DNA of 64,000 nucleotides from Nectonema munidae. Lineage: Eukaryota; Nematomorpha; Nectonematoida; Nectonematidae. Position 1 is the stretch's first letter, and every line of letters starts with the position of its first letter. Below, piece after piece: positions 26,401 to 38,400 of the stretch. The DNA lies in assembly GCA_030549495.1 (NCBI GenBank), contig JAUIRK010000894.1:1364001-1428000 (forward strand), read 5' to 3'. The notes under the pieces are model-generated. The model made no database searches. It was not told where the DNA came from and was given only the letters and a program-made list of their open reading frames with translations. The position numbers and the translations under genes were made by a program.

Positions 26401-29400
26401 TCCAAAGATCTCTCAAAGTGGAGAGAAATCAAAATTTCTTGTAAGATTATTATTATAGTATCATTCCATTTTTGTTAGTGCTATTTTAAATTTGTATTCA
26501 GTTCGTATATAATAAGTTCAGTCAAGCAAATCTTATACAAATAAATTTTTTATCTTGAAATTTTTCCTTCTCTTGAAAGGATAAAAAGATTAACATTTTT
26601 TTAAATAAAAAATCGAGCATTTAACGTTTTTGATAAAATATTTGAGTTTTATTGTAGTATAATATTAACTCTGTGAAATTTGACAGGTAAATCCTTGTTT
26701 TTCACTACCCCCATAATTTTACTATTTGAATAGTTTTTTAAATGTTCTTTTCTGATTAACAAAGTTTGGCTGTATAATATTTCACAAAAAAGTGGAGAGT
26801 TTGTTGGAAGTCTTTTTTTTAAATCAATTTCATAACTTGGGATCAATTGTGAAATTTCCTCCATTCAATTATTATTATAGTTAAAAAGTAAGCTTAGTTT
26901 TAGTAAATAAGTTTAATTTGTAAGCTGGTTATAATTAATACCAATTAAATTAATCAGTTAGGGGTGTGAGTAAGGTTGGTTAGACACTGCGTTTCTATAA
27001 TATAAGGTCACCGGTTCGATCCCACATCTAGCCTCCTTTTCTCATAGTTCGATACAAGCTTTAATAATATGTTTTATTTATCTTCTAAAGAAAGTTTTGG
27101 ATAGTCAATTAGTTAGCTTGGGATATCATTAGAATTTTTAGGAATAATAATTAAGAATGTAATTTAAATCTATGTTGATATAGACATTTTTTGTTCATAA
27201 CGCAAAGAAAATAATTATAGAAAAATAAAAAAAATATTAAAATTGTTTCAAGCAAGAAGGAACACAATTTAAAATCGAGAAAAAAGCATTTAAAACTAAA
27301 ATTAAAAAGACTTTGTTCACTGGAAATTGGTTCTCAGCGTTCGTGTTAAATCTATCAGTAAGTTGTATTCATATATTTTAAATATAAATCAACTTATTTT
27401 AGTGCGATGAAAATCGGGATAAATCTTGGACTCAGCATTCCCAGCGTGACCATGATATCAGTGAGAATGGCGGGCTAACGTCACGTAAAATACTTAACTT
27501 AAATCTAGCAACTGGTCAATATCTACCACCTGAAGCAGTCACTTTAGACATAAATTCTTCACAATATTAAGAGTGGTTCGTCAAAAAAGGGAATGAGAAA
27601 TGTAGCGAATATATTTATATGAAACTGTATAATCCTTCGTTGGCGATGTGCTCACTTGCGAAGACCGAAGAAGGTCAATCGAAGCTAACCAAACTATTTC
27701 TTGTTTATTAAATATGACATCAAAAATACGAGATAATTTAGAATCAGGAAAATTCTTTGATTATTATTATTTTATAATTTTTTTAAAAATAGCAAAACAA
27801 GGCAAAAACATTATATATTCTAAAAATTTTATTTGATTATAAGTTGAATTTTTGGTAGAATTTTTGTAAATTATTTTTTTAGCTAAAAATTAAGAAGAGT
27901 TTCAGCTCCCTTACATACTTTACGTGCTTTGTTCAATGCCTGGACTCAGTTTATTTTTTATCAATAGAAAAAGGTTTCATTACATTTATTAATAAAATAA
28001 TCTTGAAAAATCGAGGACAGGTTTTATATTATACAATACAATTTTACCTCATGTTTTTGTATTTTTGCTTTGTATACAGTTTGTTATCACATTGTTAAAT
28101 AAAATTCATTTCCATCAGATCAGATCGCAGTTTTTAAGAGTTTTCTTTATTTCAAACTCATCTAATGTCATAATTCCAGGAATACGCGTCTAAATTACGT
28201 AAATGTATAATTTACTATATTAAAATATAATATTTGTTGTCATGAAAAAAAATAAACATTATTTTCACCATCTTTCTTTCTCTCTCAAAAATAAAAAATT
28301 TGAAAACAATTACACCATATACCAAATTTTAAAAAATTGCGTATTCTAGTTATTCAATACATTTTTATGATCAAGTGAAAAACATTTAATCACTTGCACA
28401 ATTCTGTTGCTGAAACAAACAAACAAGAACGAAATTACTTTGGGACACATTGACTTGCTGACGAATTGACGCATACCCTAAACATATACATGCTAAACAA
28501 TTCATACACTTCACGATTAAGTGAAGGCAATTCAGATAATCTTTTAGAACCCTTTGAAGTTTATCTTGAGTTTCTTAGAGATGTTATATAATGCAGAAAC
28601 GCGTTAGTGCATAAATACAAAGTAGTGTTTAAAATGGCGCATTGTATATGGTGGTAATTTTGTAGAATCTGCGTATCAATCATTACTATTGTAGGGCTGA
28701 GTAAGATTGCCTAGATGCCTAGCAAGGGTTTCCTACAACTACAAGGTCCTTGGGTTTCTAAGATTAAATCTTCTTAAATCGTAGTTTAAATGATACCTTT
28801 ACCTTAATCGTAGATCCATGATACCTTTACCTTTATCGATAGAAACGGGCGGAATTTAATGGTATTGAGCGGGAATCGGAGCTTCCATAGCGATAAAGTC
28901 TGACCTGACTACTAAATGCCCCGGTCCATAATCCTGTGTATAGCAGGAAACTAAGGTTTATGTTGACTTAGTTGTGATAAGGGATTTAGAAAAAAATGGA
29001 CATTTGCCACTGTACCTTTTCAAGTTCAAATTCGGACTAACAAATTCTCGTTGCCAATAACAAAATTCAAAATGAAACTTTAAAGTTTTACAAAAGGGAT
29101 TTATTTTGCCTTCACCCCCTCCCTGCCTCGAACTCCTATGAAATATATAAATGTATGCATACATACACTTTCTCATAGTCCAAGGCCAATTAACATCCAT
29201 TTAATAAAATGCTATAACATGTTTATTATTTATTAAATAAAATTTTAAATGGTATTTTTCACGAATCTAAATTTAAAAAAAAAGGCATGTTGTAGTGGTG
29301 AAAAGTTTCGGTATAGATTAGAAGCATGCGCGGGTAGTAAAAATTTGCCCATATCCACCCAGGCCTTAGACTTTATAATTTAGCAATCGTCCTTCGCTTA

Positions 29401-32400
29401 CACACAGCTATTTCATTTTAATAAAATGAAGCGTATAATTTAAATGCTACCCGTTTACACATTTAATTTTTATGATGTTGGATTTAAAACAAAATTAATG
29501 ACACTTTCACTTTTTAAAGCTGATCTTGCAGAAACGATCGCTACGAGCACGTGTTGCCATAATGCATAAAAAATCCTTCAATGTAATGCATTCGTATACA
29601 CGTGACAAAAAAAATGTACTTTTTGTCTATTGCTGATGAAAAGGTGACAGTGTGTGTCTGTGTGCTGTTGTGGTGTAATGTATTTAGTGATGTTGCACTT
29701 TATATAAACACATATGAGCTATGAATCAATGCTTTATATACGATTTTTTAAGAATTAATTCGCAAATACCCCCAATTTTCTAAGTTAACCCGCAATGCTA
29801 ATATCGAGCCCACTTTGCCCCCCTCCCCCCTGCAGTAAGTTTTAAACAAATGACCCGCACCTGGAATTTATGTGCGGGTCCCACAAACTCACGCGAATGT
29901 CCCCCTACGGGCAGGCTTCATGTATAGATGCACTAACTGTTCTAAAGTAGCTGGAGGTGTGGATTCATATTTCATAAGCATCACTCTTCAGGGTGTCACC
30001 ATCTTATTTTGTAGAGGATGTGCAAGGAAATGAATTCTTTTTCTCTCATATTTTCATCTGTCTCGATAGCTGCTTCGATAATAATTGTGTAATCTGTTGT
30101 TGTCATAGTTTCTTTCAATTACGTTTCACTATCAATTAGATAAGTGTATCATAAAAAATACCATAACGCTAATATCGGATAGATTATTTTTTATGTAATT
30201 ATCTTTGGAGTATTTGAAAACTCACAAAACTTTACATAGCTGTCAAGATATGAAAACTTTAACTTATATTAAAAGTTTGTTGAATTAAAAAATATAAAAC
30301 CATCGTATCTCAAATGCAACGAATTAGGCAACTGGTGCAAAATAACAGCGTATGTGTTACAGTTTTTGCGATGATATTTTTTTATAAAACTAGTATCTCT
30401 TTTTAAAAAATTTACATCATTTCTCAAAAAACAACAGCCATGATGTTTTGTTAAATTTATATCATTTTATCTTTTTACATAAAACAGAATCTCATTTTAT
30501 CTTCTTACATAAAACAAAACCAAAAGAAGTAATTGGATAAAAAATGAGACAATGAAATGAAAAATGTAATTAATTTTGAAAAATACACTAACTTATATGC
30601 GTCCCAATAGTTTTTATATCATTTTATATTATATACAAAGTAAAATTTTGAGGAGAAATCAATGAAATGGCTTCAAAGGACTATCCACTATTGAGTTATT
30701 TAAAAAAATATATATATATAAATATTAAAAAAAACAAATTAAACTTTCATTGAAATTAAAGTGTGTGTTTTCAAACGAAAGTTGTTACCTGCATTTTTGT
30801 TAATTCTGTTTTTAAGTTTTACCACCTCCTGTTCCAATTAGTTCAACAACAGAAGGCTTAACTATAGACAGGATAGACGGTCATTTTGCTTCACTATTTC
30901 AAGCTCAGTTTATGAAAACTGTTGGATTAAGTAGATATTTCGATGAGTTCTGCCCTTCTTTGCAAAAATTGGATGCCGAAGGAAGAACTTTAATAGAACG
31001 CCGCAGTTGCTTGAAGTGTTCAAAGAACTTTTGTTCAATCAAAGAAAAAACCAAGCACTCATCATTTTGCATCTTTAAACCCACACAAGCGCATATAATT
31101 TTAGAAAATGAAAGGTACGAGGAAGAAGTAGTAGAAGATAAATATGAAGATGAAAATAGTTTTGGGCTGAATATTTTTGATAGAATTGACCAAATATTTT
31201 CTACAAGATAAAAATTTTATCTTCTATTTTTTCTTAAAAGTTGATGCCAACTAAAAGTGGGAAGGCGTAAAGTGAAGTTGACATTGGTTGATAAAAACTT
31301 TAACTTTATCGTATGATGCTAAAGCTTCAATTTATAAGAAAGTTTTCATCAAAGAAAATCACATGACTGTGACTGAAGAACCTGAAGGAAGATATCTAAC
31401 TCATTACACTATTGATCCTGATCTAGGAACAAAATCTTTTTTTAAATATGCTCGCGGGTTATACGATTGGTTAAAAGAAAATAAAAGAGATAAAAGTCTT
31501 GAATTTATTGGCAATGATACAACTAATCTTATGTCTGGATGGAAAAATGGAATTTTAAAACAAGTTGAAGAACTTTTAGGTAGAAGATTATTCCGCTCAT
31601 ATTGTTTTCTTCATATTAATAAGCTTCCTTTTCGTCATATTCTTTCCAAACCTGATGGACCAACATCTTTAGATAAAGGATACAGTGGCCCAATTGGCAA
31701 ACTTTTATCTAAAGTTGAAGTTCTTGAAACAAATTATACCTTTGAAGCTATTCCACTTTTGGAGCCAATTGTTGAAATTGAAGAAAATGTTTTGAAAAAG
31801 ATGAGTTATGATAGCATTTTAGCTTGGAAATATCTTCAAGCTGTAACTAAAGGCCAGCTTGATTTTAAAACAGAAGCCTATAAATGTAGTCCTTTATCTC
31901 ACAGTAGATGGTTAAGTTGTGGCTTGAGATGCTTACTTTTGTACATGAGCAAGCATAACCTTGATAGTGAAAAAACAAAAATACTAAAAGCCCTTACAAC
32001 ATGGGTATACATTGATATTAATTGATTTTTTGCTCTCATGGAATGCTTATGCATATGACAATGGGTTGTGAAAATTTCATCAAATTTACTTAGATCGATT
32101 AAGGCACAACAGCTATTCATAAACTTCAAACTATTCATTTCATTTCCAACTTTTCCTTTTCCCATACACTACATCTGGAAGATTACAGGGCGGCTGCGGA
32201 AATTTTCAGTTGTAAGCAACATTTCAGTCTGCGTAAGATTTAGCTTGTCGCAATTAAAATTTGGTTCGATAAAAATTTATGAACATATGGTTACCTTTCA
32301 CCAAATACCCCTGCCTCATTTCAATGAACTCGGCTCTTTTTTATTTATAAGAAATTGAAACAAATCGAGTAGTAAAAGTTTGTTCAAGCACTATGCATAG

Positions 32401-35400
32401 AAATTACCTTGCTTACTTTTGAAACAATTATTGCCCTTGAAGAAGGCTCCTACTATGGAGTAATTATCACCAAAAAATGTGAAGATTATTAAGGTGCTTT
32501 TTTTAGTTAAAATATGCTGCCTTTTCCTCTAATTTTTGTTAAAAATTTAAAAAAAAACTGAAAAAGCTTGTAATGAAATGTAAGTAAGCATATGCGGATT
32601 TAGAGAGGGACGGAGCTGACGTACGTCCCCGCCCCCCCCCTTATCCTAAAATTAAATGAGACCTGTTATAAAAAATTTTAAAAACATTTGCAAAATGTCT
32701 TTGACTTTCATTTAATACATAATGCTTTGGTTAAACGATTAATCATATACAGAGTTATTAACATATATCTATAAGGATTTGTTTTAAAACCCTATCATAA
32801 AATTTATATGCTTGAAATTTGAGTTGTAGTTTAGTAAAATCCGCCCCGCCCCCTAATGCCAATTTCTAGATCCGCCCCTGGTAAGTACCTAAGGCAAACA
32901 CAATGGTAAAAAAGTTGAATTGAAAGTAAAATAAGATTGAGATTGCGAACAACTACTGTTTGTTTTGTTTGAAAATAATTCAAATAAAAAAGACTATAAA
33001 TGCTACAAAATTTACGTGAAACACTTAGCAAACGAGAAAATATTTTTCGATTATTGAGAGTACACGCGAGTTATACTCGATATAACTTTTATAGTCACCC
33101 AAATTTTGCCATCATAAGTTTTGACACACTGAATTGAATAAGTTTGTCATTGCAATACTAGATCATATCTCTTGTATGTGTGTGGCTTTTCTGCTTGATT
33201 TAATTTAAGCTGTTCTTTTTTGATAATATTTTTAAAAAAAAAGACTTGAAGGTGATTTGCCATTTAGTCCGAATGTTCCCAAAGAGAACGCATGTGACTT
33301 CAGTAATCTCTATTTAATTCAATTTAAAACAAGACTTCTTTTGCGTTACCTTTGGAAACATTGGAACTAAATCTGTTAAAACGTTTTTGAGATAATTATA
33401 TGTTTATTCCTATTGATTACAGTAGCTAAAAGAGCTGAATTAATGCACTAGAATACATTAATGCTTTGAAGATTTTACGGAAATTACTTTTCAATGATAT
33501 TTTAACAAAATAACTACCGTATTTTTCGGCGCATAACGCGCAATTTTTTCTTCTAAAAAACTCAAAAACTCATGTGCGTGTTATACGCCAATAAAAAGCC
33601 TAGAATAAGGTGATATATTATATGTCAAATTGTAATATGTGCAAAAAATAAATCGGCTATAATGCTTACAAGGTCCTACCACGACGGTTGAAACACATAT
33701 TTTAAACGAAAATAGACTCCCGTAATTATTAAATTGATCTCCAAATAAACCTAAAAAATAACGTTATTGTAAATTCAATGTATTTTTCTTAACTTTCATA
33801 ACAAAATGTAAAGATACGCGCACACAACACTATTCCCAGTCTAAAGCACAATTAATGATTTGTTTTTGAATGTAGACTCGTCATTGAAGCAAAGAGTGTA
33901 CCAAAATTTCACGGCGTTAAGTTATCCGAACGCCACCTCCTCTCCCATCTACCAAATGGAGAATGATCCATCTTCAACGTTGGGAGGAGCTTCTTCCCAC
34001 CAAAACTGTGCCTTCTATTCCAATGAGGATGGCAGCTGCCAGCTCTCTCCCGAGCACGAGCCTTCTTTCGCACGCGTTCCATCTCCCGCCAACAGGACGT
34101 ATCACTCGATCGCTGTGAAGGAGCCTGAATTGAGTGCGATCCCCCGAAAAGGAGTTTTAAAAAATAAGGGCATACTCGAAAAAGTCTTTTCAGATAATAG
34201 CAATAGTATTGGTGGTGGTAGTGGCAGAGAAGTCTCGAAAGCTAAAAGCAACATCAATAACTCTTCCACCGGTTTGTTTTACTCTTCTTCTCTGTTTTCA
34301 CTAGTTTTCACTAGTTTTATCTGGCTAAAACGGGGAGGGATGCGGCAAGTACTAGCAATAGGTACCACCTACGCTTTTTTGTAGATCTTTTGCTAGAAAT
34401 AAATATTAGATTTTCGAAAAGTTAAATTAAAAAAAAAAGAATTTTTGACTTGTTTAGAAATGAATTTTGAAAACTTCAAGTATATAAATATAAACCTTAA
34501 AAAACTGGCAAACTTTTTTATGATTAAATATTAGGTTATTGAATAGTTAAACATTAAATAAATCTTCCTTCTCTAACTTTTTATATTCAATTCAATTTAT
34601 TTTATCAATCAAAAAACAGAAGCTTTTGTAGTGTATGGCACTTTAGATAAAAAAAAATTATAACATATATAAAGTAATAAAAGTATGAAATTCAGTAAAT
34701 TGATTTAAAAGCGAGAAGTAAATAGGGATTAAGTTGAGTAGGGAGAGTTGATATTCTGCCGGTAGTGGGTGAAGAGGTTGCGTTTGAATTCGAGGGTGTT
34801 TGCGGTGTTTCTGAGTGATCTAAGCAGTGCATTGTAGAGGGAGGATGAGGTGAGTAAAATGTTTTGTCGAAGAGTTGATTTGGGTAGAGTATGTGATGTT
34901 CATCAAAATGAAAGGATTTAGCAAGATTTGAAAATTATTAACTAAAATTTACTGAAATTACTAAGAAAATTATTAAAGAAATTACAACGTAAATCTTAAG
35001 TTTTTAAGGTAAATATCTCTCTGTTAACAATGCCCATACTTGTTCATTTCTGGATTATATTAATTTGACCACTGTAATGCAGTTAAATATATTTTGTTTG
35101 CTTTATCAATTCTACTATTATCTTTTTTACAAATCAATATATAACGATTAAATCTTAGACTTGCTTAGAAATAAAGACCAGATTTTTGATAAGTTATATA
35201 AAAATATAAACAACCCTAAAAATGGCAGCCTTTTTTTTGTGAAAAATGTTGGATTTTTTATAAGTTAACTTTTATAAGCCTTAAAAAATGCTAGAATTTT
35301 TTATCAATAGATTTCGATAACGCTTAAAAAGAATGCTTTATTTGTCTCCTATAAAATATAAATCGTCTACCTTAATTTATAAAAAAAAAAACTCATTTAA

Positions 35401-38400
35401 AAAGATTAGCAGGCGATTTGTTTTCGACAACATGCGCCTTAACCTAACTTTTTGTTTTGAAGATTCAATTTTTGAATAAATTTTTATTTAACTTAAAGCA
35501 GACGCTTTTTATTTCGTGGTCCACTCATCCACCATTGTCTGCACCAAGAGGTAAAGGAATATTTATTGCCCATTGAGTACCAGTATGTTACCAATGTCGC
35601 AAAAAAAATTAGAAGTGTGCGCTTTAAAATTCTGTTGAAAAAGTCAGTAGACGATTAGTCTCGAAAATCCTGGTCCTCAAAGAGCTAAAAATATTAAATG
35701 AATATATCAATCAAAAATATTTTGAAATATTGAATAAATTAACTTTAAATAAATGTTGGATTTTTGAAAAGCTCTAGAAATGTTAACCAACAACAATTCT
35801 TCTTTAGTAGTTTCTCTAGCAATAATGAACGAATTTTTGAAATCGGCTAGAATCAATATTTTTGTACTATCTGAAATCGAATCTTTTTCGTTTCTTTTCT
35901 GATAGCAAAAAAAACAAGTCTCTAAAGTCGTAAACTCTGTCTCTGAAACTCAAAATTGGTATTTTTGATTTTTCCACGGAATTCTCACCAGTATAAATTA
36001 ATGCACTTTTTCCAAATATGTTATGCCTATATTTTAAGATTTTCCATAAATTTTCTTCAATAATCCTTCAAATGTTTTTAAAACACGATGAGTTGAGTCA
36101 ATTTGTGTCGGCACAAAAAAAAGTCGCAGTCCTTAAATTACATAAACATTGTACACAAACTAGAATAAAATTTATGAGCTCCCTAAAGCCTCGATAAAAA
36201 ATTGAATTTTTTAACCAGAACAGGTTTATACATTTATATCCACTAGACATCATTGAAGCAGACGTTCCAATTCTGAAAAACTAAAACCCACTACTGTTAA
36301 AATATCTTCTGTTTGAGTCAAATATCAAGTCGGATTGCATTTTGAAAGAAAAAATTTTTAGCCGTAGAATCTAAAAATTCCGACTCCCAGAAAATTTATG
36401 CTTCCAATGGATGTCAGAATAGGTGTCTAAGAGAACTTGTAATATACTTAAAAATGGTTGATTTATATATTTAAAAATTTTTAAATTAACGAAGAAATTA
36501 TTATAAAACTGGATGTTTCTTTAGACATTTTTTTTCATACAAATTTTGATAACACAAAACGTTTGATAACATTATCCGTGAATATTGTAAGAGGCTTTTA
36601 CTGTACAAATGAATTACAAGGTAAAACAAAAGTAGACTAATAAAATCATTAAAAAAGTTTTTTAATAGTAAACGACAAATGTCTGTTAGGTTATGTAAAA
36701 TGTATGGGTAACGTTTATCAGCGCTTCTAATATAGTGTTTCCTATAATAATCATTCATGGTTTGTCATGGTTCCTATAAAAATTCCTTTTTCTATTTAAG
36801 TGAATAACAAAGTAGAAGTTTGCTCTCCGTTAGGAATTCAAAGAATCATGTTAAAGACTTGTTACACTACCAACACCTCCGAAATGAGACCTTTGCAGCA
36901 GCATCAACACTTCACCTCTTCCCATCCTATCTCCCCAGCTAATTTGTCTTCTTTTTCAAAGATGGCAAAGTCTGGACAAGAAAAAGAAATTGCTTCATCG
37001 CATCTTGTGTACGGCAGCAATCACTTACTCACTTTTCATTTTGAAGGAAATGGCGCATTTTTATTTTTGAATTGAGCTTAATGTCCTTGGGATAAGGAAA
37101 TCATTCTGTATTTCCTTACAATAACAAGCAGATATAGGGGAACATAACAGTGATTAGAGGACTTTCTTTTCTCTGACACGTTTTTTAAGTTCTGATAAAA
37201 ACTTTGCGTGGGTATCCCCTTTTCCCTCATTTAAATTTCAAGAAAGATTCATTTTCTTAGCTCACGTTCTACTCAGTAACTAATACAGCTGTCAATTGAG
37301 TATTAATTTTAAGAATTTGACACATGTTTTAGGTTAATTTTGTTAAATAATATTTTGAATCTATTTTCGGATAAATCGGACTCCAATAACTAATGAAATA
37401 CTTGAAAATATTTTCAAAGTTTTTTTTTATATTTTAGTCCATGGGGGCCAAGTGAAGTCCCTTATATTTATTTTGTTGAATGAAGTGCATTGCAAACTAA
37501 AAAAATTCATGGTCCAACTGGAATAGCGGAGCCTCCTCTTTAATGTTAAAAGGCCGTGATTTATTGATGAAGATTTAAACGAGTACCTTTTGCGGAATAT
37601 GTTTCGCCAATTTAAAGCTCATTTGACTCACTAGTTGAAGTCATGCTAGTACGAATATAGTATGCAAGCGTAATGCCAACATTACCACTGTCTATATTTT
37701 TATACACACGACAGCACAATTATTTCTCTTTGTTTTAAAAATCTACAATTTGTCGTTAATTAACTTTACACATTGGTAGTTTTCTTGAATGAATGATGTT
37801 TTCTATTAGTAAATATAAACGTGAAATGATATGAGTTATACTTTATTTGAAAGATAAACGAAGTTGTGCGAAGTAAATATCGTATGAAGTTGGCTTATCT
37901 CACATTTATGATTGATTTGGCAACAATAAACACATAACACAATATCTTTACACATATTGTGCCCGGACCTTAACTGTCCCAGCGTAAACAATGGTGAGTT
38001 TTCTGAGCCTTTTCTAAGAGGTAACTATAGAAAATGGCATTGTTGAAACTACTAATCATGAAACTATTTCGTAACATTTTTAAAAAAAAATTTCACAATA
38101 AGCACTATTTTTTGTAAATGCTTTCTGTGCATTTAAAATATAAATTCCATATTTTCTTTCAAAGTGTTTTGCAAGTCATATATAAGCGATCTATATTTTA
38201 TCTAATTGGACCTACACCACATTTCAACCCTTCACAATTGAGTTAATAGTAACTCAAACAAATATTTTGATGTCAAATAAATCAAAAAGCATGTGCTGAG
38301 TTTTTTGCATGCCCTTTCCTACTACAGATACAAACAATCTATTAGATGCATCCAAAATAAAAAAACTCACAGTGCCTAACAGAATAACCTTTCATAGGCG

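Larger units (their letters stand above)
20484..33875 (+). other. 13-kb Phactr intron between exons d and e
   Basis: The largest intron in the window. It contains a dispersed repeat pair (21619, 24871), a 511-base hAT element (23787), a SINE (26960), an unrecognised coding-like stretch (27253-27711), a second SINE-like unit (28690), an uncharacterised transposase-like ORF pair (30817-32025) and another hAT element (32588). A possible tiny start exon at 26365-26440 ([15 protein letters not shown], donor GTAAGA) has no matching partner. Remaining sequence is AT-rich with nothing I can support. Confidence 0.6.

Noticed and set aside
26365-26440. Mini-exon with Met start and GTAAGA donor ([15 protein letters not shown])
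   Set aside because: Joining to the nearest coding-like stretch gives a stop or needs a poor acceptor. No supporting partner was found.
26960-27065. A genuine tRNA gene
   Set aside because: A-box and B-box are present, but the acceptor ends do not pair and further copies with the same non-tRNA tail exist, so it is a SINE.
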